Positions 46,140-54,805 are shown, numbered from the stretch's first letter. The stretch: DNA of 64,000 nucleotides from Sulfurospirillum arsenophilum NBRC 109478 (GCF_000813345.1 NZ_BBQF01000002.1:310001-374000), one strand, 5' to 3'. Numbers and translations: made by a program. The notes: a model not told the origin generated them from the letters alone.

Positions 46140-46929
46140 GAACAAGTCCTAGATCAAGTGCTGCCATCGTGAGAAGACAGCTACTCAGTTTACGGTACTT
46201 TGAAAGACCTCTTTTTTGCGCATAATCGAGCAATTTCATAAGCGTATAAAGAAACTTTTTAATCATTCTAAAATTGCCCTTAGCATACCGTGCTATCACC
46301 CTAGCCTCATTTTTTGAAAACATCAATGCAATTTCACCGTGAATATGCCCCATACACAGTGTTTGAATATAACGCAAAATCTCATTTTCCTCAAGATTGC
46401 CATATTCTATGACCAATTTTGAGCGAGTTTTAAACTGCTTTTTTTCAAGCAGTGCCAACCCCTCTTCTTTGTGCATGGCAAGGACAAATTGAAAGAGCTT
46501 CGTGTCACTTAAGATGCGAATAAACTCAATCTGTTCATTGCTTAAAAGTTGTGCTTCATCAATTAAAACCGTACAAAATGACCCTGCATAGATTTCAAGA
46601 AGTTCATCCATAAACTCGCCTAAGCTTTTGCTTTTATCAAAAGGTATGCCCCTGGCTTCATAGAGCGTTTTGACAAGATCTCGTGAATCAAAGAAGGGAT
46701 GTTCGATTAAAAGAGTGGATGAGCTCAGTACTGCTGAATGGTGCATGACTTTCATCATGTGGCTTTTGCCAACACCGGGGTCACCCAAAATAAAAATAAG
46801 CGGGATGGAAGAATCACCCATAGCCTCTTTGAGGTTATTGCGAGCGATTTCTGAACTGATACTATCAAAGTAAAATGAAGGGTCTACCGTGTCTTTAAAA
46901 AATTCTTTAGCAGCTTCAAAATCTTTCAT
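46132..46929 (-). CDS. ExeA/MshM-like AAA ATPase
   Basis: 265 residues from the ATG at 46929; a TTG 15 bases further upstream is also in frame. Walker A GDPGVGKSHMMK, Walker B TVLIDEAQLL, and a C-terminal helical domain, as in ExeA/MshM ATPases that help assemble type II secretion or MSHA pili; similar ATPases act in Campylobacter DNA uptake (CtsP). The N-terminus lacks a membrane or peptidoglycan domain. It leads a three-gene overlapping unit. Confidence 0.8.
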   Translation of the reverse strand: MKDFEAAKEFFKDTVDPSFYFDSISSEIARNNLKEAMGDSSIPLIFILGDPGVGKSHMMKVMHHSAVLSSSTLLIEHPFFDSRDLVKTLYEARGIPFDKSKSLGEFMDELLEIYAGSFCTVLIDEAQLLSNEQIEFIRILSDTKLFQFVLAMHKEEGLALLEKKQFKTRSKLVIEYGNLEENEILRYIQTLCMGHIHGEIALMFSKNEARVIARYAKGNFRMIKKFLYTLMKLLDYAQKRGLSKYRKLSSCLLTMAALDLGLVHD

Positions 46930-47017
46930 TATGACTCTTTGCAAGCGGTTGCTTTAATTTGTCTTATTCTATCATATTCTTTCAAGATATATGAGATTTA
47001 ATGTGTGATAATACCTC

Positions 47018-47527
47018 TTAAAAATTAACTGCATTCTCTTCTGGAATCAAAGAACGTTTTGGAAGAGGTGGGGCAAGATTAAGTTGCTGGGATTGTTGGT
47101 GTTGTTGTTGCTTTGGAGCAGCATTTTGTTGTTGTGGTTGTTGCAAAGCACCCTCTTTTTTGATGGCTTCTACAATCTCTTGAGTTGTTGGATTGGTTTT
47201 GACGGTTAACTCTTTAATGTAAACCGAATCGATCACCAAAGCATGTGTTTTTTTAGCATAGGCAATAATAGTCGATTTTAAAAGTTCTTTACCGCGTGAG
47301 GTTACAAGATCTTCCGCAAAATAACTTCCGATAACAATGTTGAGCGCATCGACAACTTTATGTTCATTACGCTTCACGTCATTGCCTTCAAAAATCAAAC
47401 CAACCGTTACTTCTACAGGCTTTTTATCGGACTTTGCAAAGACGTTGGCTTTAAAGTGTTCCAACACTAACGTCTCTGCAAAAAGGCTTACATGTAAAAG
47501 TAAAACTGCTGTTAAAATGCGTTTCAT
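47018..47527 (-). CDS. FliL-like secreted protein with Gln-rich tail
   Basis: 169 residues. Signal peptide (about 1-17, with a palindrome copy read as LLHVSLFAE), then a region resembling the FliL periplasmic domain (VVDALNIVIGSYFAEDLVTS, RGKELLKSTIIAYAKK, DSVYIKELTV), then a low-complexity Gln/Pro tail (about 130-155). FliL supports the flagellar stator ring; whether this one does is inference. It follows the 47540 gene by 12 bp. Confidence 0.65.
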   Translation of the reverse strand: MKRILTAVLLLHVSLFAETLVLEHFKANVFAKSDKKPVEVTVGLIFEGNDVKRNEHKVVDALNIVIGSYFAEDLVTSRGKELLKSTIIAYAKKTHALVIDSVYIKELTVKTNPTTQEIVEAIKKEGALQQPQQQNAAPKQQQHQQSQQLNLAPPLPKRSLIPEENAVNF

Positions 47528-47539
47528 ACGACCCTTTTT

Positions 47540-48049
47540 TTAGACTGATGTATCCAGCACATTTCCGCCAAGTTCTTTGACTCTCGCGTCAACTTTTTCC
47601 AGTGCTTTTTGCATCGTAGTATAACTAATTTCAGGTAATTTTCCACCCCAAAGCTTTTCAGCTTCACTAAAACCTTGAAGCATTCCAGAACGTCCTGCTT
47701 GAAGCTTAGAGAGGTCATCTCCTGCGCCATTAATGACAAAATCTGAAATACGAGCACTCGTTTGTGCAATACCAAAAAAACCATCATCAGCGACCAACGC
47801 CTTGGCTTCATCTTGGCTCAACTGCCCAATAGGTTTGCCCTTATAACCAATATCTGCAAGAGTAAAAGTGTCCGCTTGTGTACCAAAAGTCGTTTTCGAT
47901 TCAGAGGTCACTTGCGCCATATAGTCTGCTAAATAACTGTTGGTAATCTGCTTACCTGTTGTCAGTTTTTTATCTTTAGCATTAACGTCTTGATTGCTTT
48001 GTGAGTAGGTTATCAAACCCTTTGATTCATATGAAATTTCCAGATTCAT
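47540..48049 (-). CDS. Conserved hypothetical protein, possibly flagellum-associated
   Basis: 169 residues, soluble, no signal peptide. The C-terminal half (GFFGIAQTSARISDFVINGA, GDDLSKLQAGRSGMLQGFSE, AEKLWGGKLPEISYTT) is a strongly conserved block I recall from epsilonproteobacterial proteins, sometimes mislabelled as hydrogenase-4 component G. The N-terminus is low in hydrophobic residues, like secreted or hook-associated proteins. It neighbours the FliL-like gene. Role unknown. Confidence 0.72.
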   Translation of the reverse strand: MNLEISYESKGLITYSQSNQDVNAKDKKLTTGKQITNSYLADYMAQVTSESKTTFGTQADTFTLADIGYKGKPIGQLSQDEAKALVADDGFFGIAQTSARISDFVINGAGDDLSKLQAGRSGMLQGFSEAEKLWGGKLPEISYTTMQKALEKVDARVKELGGNVLDTSV

Positions 48050-48089
48050 GGTTGCCCCTTTTTAACCTGTTTCTTTTACATGTAAATCG

Positions 48090-49418
48090 TCAAAATTCAT
48101 CAAAAAGTGAATCGCTCTTGACCTCTTCTATTTTTAAAATATCTGATTTTTGATAAAACTCCCCTACTTTGGGCGAGACTTGCACACAGCGTGTCAAATG
48201 CTCATAAAAACGTTGATAACCATAGTCCAGCAAAAGCTGTTTAGGATAACGCGCTCTTGAAATCGCTACGTAAAACTGGCTTTTTTCAAAAATATTGTTG
48301 ATGTTACACACCAGTGAGTCGATGCTCATGCCCTGACTCTTATGAATCGTGATGGCATACGCCAGTTTGAGGGGAAATTGTTCAATAGAAACAAGTGGTT
48401 TTTCTTTGACTTCGCCTTCCATGACGACATTTTCGTGCAAGGTGTACTCTTGACGCTCTACTTTAACAAGCTCTCCTGCTTTTTCCACAATGACCTCATT
48501 TTCATCAATCGCTTTGATGACACCTCGCTCACCATTGTAGTATTTTCCCCATTTATTGGTGCAAAAAAGCACCTTTGCTCCCACTTTTAAGGTCAAGTCC
48601 ACAGGAATGGGAAGCGCGTTTTTCCACCCCTCGATCTTGTTTACATGTAAAGACTGCTCATGCACTTTTTCTTTGGCTTTCAGCACGATGGGTTCACTCT
48701 CAATCTGCGCTAATTTTTGGATGTTCAGCATCTCTGCTTCTTTGTTTCTGCCAAACAAAACGGTTGGGTCATCGTCCCACACACCAACATTGGTACGTAA
48801 CGCTTCAAGGTATTCGAGTGTATCGCCATCCAGTATGCCTCGTCGTATCTTTCCAAGGTGTGAGAAGAAAAGTGTGTCGTGTGTACGCTTGGTGATGGTT
48901 AACTCCACAACCACAGGCTCAAACGCGTTCCAGGAACTGCTCTCAAACGCATACTCAAAACCGCCCCACAGACTATTTTCTTTGCCTTTGGAAACAGGAG
49001 GAAGCTGGAAAAAATCACCCACAAACAAGACACTTCCCTCAAAACCCGCATTGCGCAGACGATAATAGATCATATCCAGCAAATCCGCTGAAACCATGCT
49101 AATCTCATCAATCACCAAAAGATCGCATCTTGTGAGCACTTTTTTGATCTCAACCAGTCTGGCTTTGGTATAGCGATCATGGCGAGTGAGTTCATCGAGA
49201 TGATTGCAGATACCAAAGGCAAAAAAACTGTGCAAGGTTTGACCGCCAACATTGACTGCACTGACACCTGTACTGCCTAAAACAACGATTTGTTTTCCGA
49301 TTTTTCGCAGCTCCGTGACGATTTCACCGACGAGATAACTCTTGCCAACTCCCGCACCACCCGTGAGGAGTACATTGTCTTTTTTTAAGATATCGATGAG
49401 TTTTTGTGCTAAGTTCAA
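48090..49418 (-). CDS. PIF1-type DNA helicase
   Basis: 442 residues, superfamily 1B. Walker A GGAGVGKSYLVGEI, motif II VIDEISMV, motif III VGDFFQLPPV, and the C-terminal ITIHKSQGMSIDSL and FYVAISRARYPKQLL. Bacterial PIF1 proteins unwind 5'-3' and resolve G-quadruplexes or R-loops. A palindrome is read as LHVNK (48641-48650). Another (48076-48085) follows the stop. Confidence 0.9.
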   Translation of the reverse strand: MNLAQKLIDILKKDNVLLTGGAGVGKSYLVGEIVTELRKIGKQIVVLGSTGVSAVNVGGQTLHSFFAFGICNHLDELTRHDRYTKARLVEIKKVLTRCDLLVIDEISMVSADLLDMIYYRLRNAGFEGSVLFVGDFFQLPPVSKGKENSLWGGFEYAFESSSWNAFEPVVVELTITKRTHDTLFFSHLGKIRRGILDGDTLEYLEALRTNVGVWDDDPTVLFGRNKEAEMLNIQKLAQIESEPIVLKAKEKVHEQSLHVNKIEGWKNALPIPVDLTLKVGAKVLFCTNKWGKYYNGERGVIKAIDENEVIVEKAGELVKVERQEYTLHENVVMEGEVKEKPLVSIEQFPLKLAYAITIHKSQGMSIDSLVCNINNIFEKSQFYVAISRARYPKQLLLDYGYQRFYEHLTRCVQVSPKVGEFYQKSDILKIEEVKSDSLFDEF

Positions 49419-49474
49419 AGAGGCTTCCTAAGTTGTTTTGGGTATTATAACATTAACAAAAGACAAGGCAGATT

Positions 49475-51484
49475 ATGATTTCATTTCGACATATTTTTCT
49501 TTTTACATGTAGCCTTTTTGTCCTCGTAGGTTGTGCTTTAAAAGAGCCGTCAGCGGAAACGGTTATTGCGCAAAGAACCGCTTCAAAAGAGATGCTGCTT
49601 TACCCTCAAAATGTGGACTTTTTAGCGCAAAACATCACGCCCCAAAGCGTAGCACAAAACGATTTTACCTATCGCTACTATTCACCATGGTTTAGAACCC
49701 ATGTCAGTTACAATAAAGAAGATGCACTCTGGGCAAACAAATCGTATGGGCTGAAAAATCGCTATTATGGCGAGAACTTGCAACTCATAGATGGTGTAGA
49801 GATCGATGCCATCATCAACGCTACGAATGTGGAAGCCTATTCAAGCATCAATGCTCATGCGATTATGATTCAAAATGCACAAATGCGCAATCTCCCTACG
49901 GACAAACCTTTTTTCAAAAAAACGACCTTACCAGGAGAAGGTTATCCCTTTGATTATTTGCAAACATCACGCATTCATATTGCCGAGCCTATCATCATCT
50001 CACACTACAGTCGAGACGGTGCTTGGGCATTTATCGAGAGTTCTTTTGCCTCTGGCTGGATTCCCGTTGAGAGCTTTGTGCTTGTCGATGCTAAAGAGCG
50101 CACAGAATTTTTGAGTGCCATAAAAATCGCCATCACAAAAGACAATGTGCCTCTTTACAATGAAAAACAACGGTTCATCACGTATGCAAAAGTGGGAGCC
50201 ATCTTTCCCATCATAAGTGAAGACGATGACTTTTTTCATGCCTACATGTACACACGAGATGCTACGTTTACCGCACAAAAACTAGAACTTCGCATCCCAA
50301 AAAGCTTTGCGCAAACCGTGCCAATAAGCTTTAACAAAGAAAATCTCAGCCAAATCGGTGATGCGCTTTTAGGCGAAAAATACGGTTGGGGTGGATTTCT
50401 TGCAAACCGTGATTGCTCTGCCATGACGCGCGATTTTCTCTCTCCTTTTGGCATCTGGATTCCCCGCAATTCTGGCGCTCAAAAGAGTTTTGGAGAGTAC
50501 GTCTCACTCAAAGATTTAACACCCAAGGAGAAAGAAGCGATGATACTCAAAAATGGCATAGCCTTTTTAAGCCTCATTTACCTCAAAGGTCATATTATGC
50601 TTTACGCAGGCGAATTTGAAGGCAAAGCCCTCGTAATGCAAAATATTTGGGGTGTCAGAACGATGGAAGAAGGCAAAGAGGGTCGTAATGTCATCGGTAA
50701 AGCCATCATCTCGGACCTTTATGTGGGAGCGAACCAACCCAACGTGCCTGAAAATGGACTGCTCATCAACCGCATTGAAGGCATAACAATCAAACCAGCA
50801 AATACAAAGAGCAACAATCTGGTTCAAAAATACCCTAGTATAAAGACTATCAAAGATAACACCGTCTTTTTTATGGATGGAAGCTCACTCCCGTATGATG
50901 ACAAAAAAGTAAAGACGTTTGATGAGAAGCTTGAAAATGCTGACATCGAAGATATGTTTGCTCAAAAATACCCTGCCTTTGCACCCATAACTGACCCCGC
51001 ATTCAATGATGACCCAGGTCGTTTTCGCAATGATACTTTTTTGAAAAAACTATACGGCTCAAGCAAAAGTGAAATTGAGAAAAATCTCACAACAATAAAC
51101 TGGCTTCCAAACCACGGTGGGAAAAAACTATACTTTAATAAAAATGAAAACGCGAGCGCACAACTTCAAAAAGTCTCTGATGAGCTTGACCGTTTGCCTG
51201 AAGAGTACATGAAGTATCTCAAAAAAGTCGATGGAACCTACTACTTTCGCAAAATCGCCAAAACAGAACGCTTAAGTGCCCATAGTTACGGCATTGCCAT
51301 CGACCTTGACACCCACTACTCACGCTACTGGCAGTGGGACAAAACGCACAATTTTCACAATGAATTTCCAAAAGAAATCGTCGATATCTTCGAGAAACAT
51401 GGCTTTGTTTGGGGTGGCAGATGGTATCACTACGACACCATGCACTTTGAGTATCGACCTGAGTTGTTTGAAAGCATTGACTAA
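49475..51484 (+). CDS. Lipoprotein fusing NlpC/P60 peptidase and M15 peptidase domains
   Basis: 669 residues. Lipobox LVGC (Cys near 19) after a hydrophobic start. A stabilising SH3-like region (about 120-280) precedes an NlpC/P60 cysteine-peptidase domain: catalytic Cys in ANRDCSAMTRDFL, His in LKGHIMLYAGEF. The C-terminal 150 residues are an M15-type zinc peptidase: SAHSYGIAIDLDTHYS (HxxGxAxD) and YDTMHFEYRP. It should cut peptide stems of the wall at two kinds of bond. Each enzyme is common alone; the fusion is not one I know well. It ends in a palindromic terminator. Confidence 0.85.
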   Translation: MISFRHIFLFTCSLFVLVGCALKEPSAETVIAQRTASKEMLLYPQNVDFLAQNITPQSVAQNDFTYRYYSPWFRTHVSYNKEDALWANKSYGLKNRYYGENLQLIDGVEIDAIINATNVEAYSSINAHAIMIQNAQMRNLPTDKPFFKKTTLPGEGYPFDYLQTSRIHIAEPIIISHYSRDGAWAFIESSFASGWIPVESFVLVDAKERTEFLSAIKIAITKDNVPLYNEKQRFITYAKVGAIFPIISEDDDFFHAYMYTRDATFTAQKLELRIPKSFAQTVPISFNKENLSQIGDALLGEKYGWGGFLANRDCSAMTRDFLSPFGIWIPRNSGAQKSFGEYVSLKDLTPKEKEAMILKNGIAFLSLIYLKGHIMLYAGEFEGKALVMQNIWGVRTMEEGKEGRNVIGKAIISDLYVGANQPNVPENGLLINRIEGITIKPANTKSNNLVQKYPSIKTIKDNTVFFMDGSSLPYDDKKVKTFDEKLENADIEDMFAQKYPAFAPITDPAFNDDPGRFRNDTFLKKLYGSSKSEIEKNLTTINWLPNHGGKKLYFNKNENASAQLQKVSDELDRLPEEYMKYLKKVDGTYYFRKIAKTERLSAHSYGIAIDLDTHYSRYWQWDKTHNFHNEFPKEIVDIFEKHGFVWGGRWYHYDTMHFEYRPELFESID

Positions 51485-51488
51485 CAAT

Positions 51489-51510
51489 AGAGCTTTACAT
51501 GTAAAGCTCT
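51489..51510. terminator. Bidirectional palindromic terminator
   Basis: A perfect 22-base palindrome centred on TTACATGTAA (AGAG-CTTTACATGTAAAG-CTCT) followed by TATTT, between the lipoprotein gene and the convergent DUF1737 gene, whose stop codon begins at its last base. Confidence 0.75.
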
Positions 51511-51698
51511 TATTTCGTAAACCCGCACGCCTTTACATCTTTGTCATCTTCTTTCACAATTGCTTGCGCTGCAATGACTGTTTGACCGTTAAACGTCACT
51601 GCTGGGTTTCCGTGTAACTTCCAACCGTCATTTAAAAACTCGGTGATTCTTGAACAAAAGGTTGAGTCATCCGGTCCTGTGATAAGTTTGTATTGCAT
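51510..51698 (-). CDS. DUF1737 domain protein
   Basis: 62 residues, MQYKLITGPDDSTFCSRITE, then FLNDGWKLHGNPAVTFNGQT; this is a typical DUF1737 domain in its usual stand-alone form. Function unknown. A ribosome site AAAGGAGAA precedes the ATG. Nothing in the context suggests a partner. Confidence 0.8.
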   Translation of the reverse strand: MQYKLITGPDDSTFCSRITEFLNDGWKLHGNPAVTFNGQTVIAAQAIVKEDDKDVKACGFTK

Positions 51699-51733
51699 AT
51701 TTTCTCCTTTGAAATTTTTACATGTAAAGAATT

Positions 51734-52744
51734 TTAGTCTGTTTCGCTTAAAATATTGACGATGAGTTTTACCATTAGCTCTTTTTGGCTTGGCTCGCTT
51801 GCGGCAACAAGAAGAGCGAGAGAAACAAGCGCATTGTCATTTATCTTTGGCTCGCCATTTGCTTTGTAAGCGATGCCATTTTTGTGTAAAAACAAGATAA
51901 ACAAAAACGATCCTATTCGTTTATTGCCATCACTAAAAGCGTGATCTTTGATGACGTAATAGAGCAAATTTGCTGCTTTTTCTTCGATACTTGAAAGTAG
52001 ATCAACACCTCCAAAGGTTTGATAGATATTCAAGAGTGCCCCTTTAAACTCCCCTGCCTTTTCATTACCAAACAGTTCTGTTGCATCGCCTTTTTTCATT
52101 AGGTCTTTTTTAAGCTCTCTAATGGCATGTTTTGCCTCATCATAATCCAAAACAAACCGTTTTTCACAAGTTCCTTGTAACGAATGGAGTGCATCGGAGT
52201 CATAGCCTTGTAGCAATGCCCATGTTTTGGCATAGTTGTTGATGATGTCAAGTAAGCCTTTGGCTTCGTTACTGCTCAGTTCTTTCGTTTCGATGCTTTT
52301 GCGCACTAGTTCCATCGTAGCGGTCAGTTCATTCAAACTTTGAGCATTAATACGTTGGTGGTTAAGAGCATAGCCTTTGATAAGGTAGTCTTTGAGAATT
52401 TTACTTGCCCAAATACGGAACTGCGTACCGCGCTTAGATTTCACGCGATATCCAACAGAAATGATGACATCAAGATTATAAAAAGCGACATCTCTTTCTA
52501 CTTCTCTTTTACCCTCAATTTGAACTATCCGGAAATTCCGGATAGTTGAGTTTTCCTCAAGCTCACCTTCTTTAAAAACATTTCCAATATGTTCATTGAT
52601 TGTTTTGACATTTTTGTCAAAAAGCTCTGCCATCTGTTTTTGACTCAGCCAAACCGTCTCATTTTCAAGGCTAACTTCTAAACTCACTTGCCCTTTATCA
52701 TCGGTGTATAAAACAACATTTTGCGTCTCTTGCATCGTTGCCAT
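51734..52744 (-). CDS. RhuM-Doc fusion (Fic/Doc-type, possible toxin)
   Basis: 336 residues. Residues 1 to about 180 are a RhuM (virulence protein) domain: VWLSQKQMAELFDKNVKTIN and VISVGYRVKSKRGTQFRIWA. Residues about 190-336 are a Doc/Fic domain with HAFSDGNKRIGSFLFILFL, the Doc form (H-x-F-x-D-x-NKR) of the active site. Doc phosphorylates EF-Tu in phage P1; here the activity is unknown. The ATG at 52735 has a better spaced ribosome site (AAAGG) than the one at 52744. An inverted repeat over the -10 box upstream suggests autoregulation. No separate antitoxin gene is seen. Confidence 0.85.
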   Translation of the reverse strand: MATMQETQNVVLYTDDKGQVSLEVSLENETVWLSQKQMAELFDKNVKTINEHIGNVFKEGELEENSTIRNFRIVQIEGKREVERDVAFYNLDVIISVGYRVKSKRGTQFRIWASKILKDYLIKGYALNHQRINAQSLNELTATMELVRKSIETKELSSNEAKGLLDIINNYAKTWALLQGYDSDALHSLQGTCEKRFVLDYDEAKHAIRELKKDLMKKGDATELFGNEKAGEFKGALLNIYQTFGGVDLLSSIEEKAANLLYYVIKDHAFSDGNKRIGSFLFILFLHKNGIAYKANGEPKINDNALVSLALLVAASEPSQKELMVKLIVNILSETD

Positions 52745-52761
52745 CCTTTTTTTCTTGTTTT

Positions 52762-52789
52762 ATTATAGCCTTTTAATAAAAAGGCTATA
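52762..52789 (-). promoter_or_regulatory. Promoter -10 box in an inverted repeat upstream of RhuM-Doc
   Basis: An 11-bp perfect inverted repeat (52764-52774 and 52779-52789, TATAGCCTTTT with AAAAGGCTATA) overlaps a minus-strand -10 box TATAAT (52762-52767), 18 bp before the RhuM-Doc start. A second smaller repeat (ATTTCAT/ATGAAAT) lies at about 52791-52810. This is the layout expected for an autorepressed gene. Confidence 0.5.
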
Positions 52790-52915
52790 CATTTCATTTC
52801 ACAATGAAATATCACTTTACATGTAAAAAATTTCCAATTCCTAGATGTAGATCAAGGTTTTTTAGTATTAAATGGGATAAAATGACTCTCATATAAAACA
52901 ATTGAAAGGATAACC

Positions 52916-53476
52916 ATGACATTTACCGCAAAAATAGACAAAACAGCCCTCAAAGGCACGCCCGTAAAATTGGAAGGCAACTTCCAAGAAGTGGGCAATA
53001 ATGCACCTGTTGTTACTGTTGTCACTCCAGACTTACAAGAAAAAACCATCGGTGGTGAAAACAATAAAGCTCAACTCATCATCGTAGTACCTTCACTTGA
53101 CACACCTGTGTGTGATGCGGAAGCGAGACGTTTTAACCAAGAAGTTGCGAAGCATGAAAACATCGACACGACGATTATTTCGATGGACTTACCGTTTGCA
53201 AGCGCAAAATTTTGCAATGTTGCGGGTATTGAAAATCTAACCGTTGGTAGTGACTTTAGACACAAAGCATTTGCACGTGCTTATGGCATGCTCATCAGCG
53301 ATGGTGCACTTGAAGGCTTGTGTGCTAGAGCGCTTTTTGTTATCAGTAAAGATGGCAAGATTGTTTACAAACAGGTGGTTCCTGAGATCACGGAAGAACC
53401 CAATTATGACGAAGCGTTAAATGCCGCTATCGATGCAGCCAACAGAGGGGCTAGTTGTTGTGGTTTTTGTCAGTAG
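52916..53476 (+). CDS. tpx: Thiol peroxidase Tpx with Cys-rich tail
   Basis: 186 residues. Atypical 2-Cys peroxiredoxin: peroxidatic Cys in PSLDTPVCDAEARRFNQE, resolving Cys in FASAKFCNVAGIEN. It reduces peroxides using thioredoxin. The C-terminus has an extra GASCCGFCQ not usual in Tpx. AAAGGA precedes the ATG. Its last 17 bases overlap the likely start of the NnrS gene. Confidence 0.93.
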   Translation: MTFTAKIDKTALKGTPVKLEGNFQEVGNNAPVVTVVTPDLQEKTIGGENNKAQLIIVVPSLDTPVCDAEARRFNQEVAKHENIDTTIISMDLPFASAKFCNVAGIENLTVGSDFRHKAFARAYGMLISDGALEGLCARALFVISKDGKIVYKQVVPEITEEPNYDEALNAAIDAANRGASCCGFCQ

Positions 53477-54659
53477 TTTAACCCCACCAGAGCCTCCAAA
53501 AACGACGGCTCTTCAAAACCTAGTCGCTCAGCCACACCGCCTCTTTTTCTTTGCGGGTGTGGTCAATGGCGTACTTTTTGTTGCTCTTTTAGGTCTGCAT
53601 TATGCAGGGCTTTTGAGTTTACATGTAAGCGTAGGACTGTACCATGCTTATGCGATGACGTTCATCGTTTTTACGCAATTTTTTGCAGGCTTTTTGCTAA
53701 CGACATTTCCACGCTATCTCTCGCGTCCATCGGCATCACCAAAAGCATATTTGCCGATCGCATGGCTGATGAATGGTGGTGGACTTTTGTTTATTGCACT
53801 CTCATTTGTCTCTGAGATGGCACTTGTAGCCCCTATGCTTGTTATCTTAGCAGGCTATGTCAAACTCTGCTTACTTTTGCTTGATTTTCAAACGAAAAGT
53901 ACAGTGACCAATAAAACAGATACCACATGGATGCTCAGAGCGTTTGCACTGGGTCTTGTAGGGCAGCTACTTTTCATCGCAGATCTGTTTATTCCAGCCT
54001 ATTCACTCGCACTTGGAGTGAGTTTTTATCTCTATTTGTTCTTTATTGTTCTCATCGTTTCACAAAAAATGATGCCGTTTTTTGCAGCCAATACCATTAT
54101 CGGCTATACGATGAACAAAAGCAAGCACTTTTTGCTCTTGGTCTTTGTAGCACTCATCCTCAAAGTGGTTTTAGAAGCATTAAACATGAATGCTTTTGTG
54201 GCAGACAGTGCGCTCTTTAGCATCATCACGTATGAGCTTTTGAAATGGCGCCTACCGTTTCGCAAATCCCCAGCCATTTTATGGGTACTTTTCCTCTCGA
54301 TTTGGTGGGTTCCAGTAGGGTTTGGGCTTTTTGTGGTGCAAGACTTTTCGGCACTTGTAGGACACTCTATTTATTTGGAAAAATCACCACTGCATGCCTT
54401 GGCATTGGGTTATTTTACAACCGTTCTTGTGGGCTTTGGAACCAGAGTTATTCTTGGGCATTCAGGGCGAACGCCTAAAGCAGATGCGTATGCTGTGACA
54501 CTTTTTGGACTTATTCAAGCGATGGCGCTCATTCGTATCATCGCAGGTATTTTCCCGCAATTTGGGTATTTGCATGCGGTGCTTACCGTGGCAGTTCTGT
54601 GGATTGTTGTTTTTGGCTTATGGTCGAAGCGGTATATTCATATCTTATTTGAGAAGTAA
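53460..54659 (+). CDS. nnrS: NnrS-family heme/copper membrane protein
   Basis: About 399 residues, roughly 12 membrane segments. QPHRLFFFAGVVNGVLF at the N-terminus, FTQFFAGFLLTTFPRY, ALGYFTTVLVGFGTRVILGHSGRTP are typical of NnrS, a membrane protein linked to nitric oxide stress. The start is not certain: GTG 53460 with AGGGG 9 bases upstream is the best; an ATG 39 bases earlier (53421) is also open. It follows tpx in overlap, so two redox or nitrosative-stress genes may be cotranscribed. Confidence 0.85.
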   Translation: MVFVSSLTPPEPPKTTALQNLVAQPHRLFFFAGVVNGVLFVALLGLHYAGLLSLHVSVGLYHAYAMTFIVFTQFFAGFLLTTFPRYLSRPSASPKAYLPIAWLMNGGGLLFIALSFVSEMALVAPMLVILAGYVKLCLLLLDFQTKSTVTNKTDTTWMLRAFALGLVGQLLFIADLFIPAYSLALGVSFYLYLFFIVLIVSQKMMPFFAANTIIGYTMNKSKHFLLLVFVALILKVVLEALNMNAFVADSALFSIITYELLKWRLPFRKSPAILWVLFLSIWWVPVGFGLFVVQDFSALVGHSIYLEKSPLHALALGYFTTVLVGFGTRVILGHSGRTPKADAYAVTLFGLIQAMALIRIIAGIFPQFGYLHAVLTVAVLWIVVFGLWSKRYIHILFEK

Positions 54660-54667
54660 CGCGTTGT

Positions 54668-54691
54668 GTGAGCCCAAATAACAGGGCTCAC
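54668..54691 (+). terminator. Terminator after nnrS
   Basis: GTGAGCCC and GGGCTCAC pair perfectly over 8 bp around an 8-base loop, starting 8 bp after the stop. A TTACATGTAA copy (54692-54701) follows directly. Confidence 0.7.
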
Positions 54692-54767
54692 TTACATGTA
54701 AACGAATAACTGACGAGCCAAAGGCGAGTGGGCACTCTGCGTGAGAGAACCCAGTGTTAACGTAGTT

Positions 54768-54788
54768 TTTAAAGCTTTGCTTTAAAAG
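54768..54788 (-). terminator. Hairpin after copZ
   Basis: TTTTAAAGC and GCTTTAAAA pair perfectly (9 bp) around a TTT loop, 17 bp beyond the copZ stop on the minus strand. The stretch from here to 54702 (about 65 bases, slightly more GC-rich) holds nothing that I recognise. Confidence 0.55.
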
Positions 54789-54805
54789 CGTGTCAGAATT
54801 TAAAA

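Noticed and set aside
47080-47160. CAA/TTG-rich tandem-like repeat
   Set aside because: It encodes the Gln/Pro tail of the FliL-like protein; the units are irregular and not a phase-variable tract by eye.
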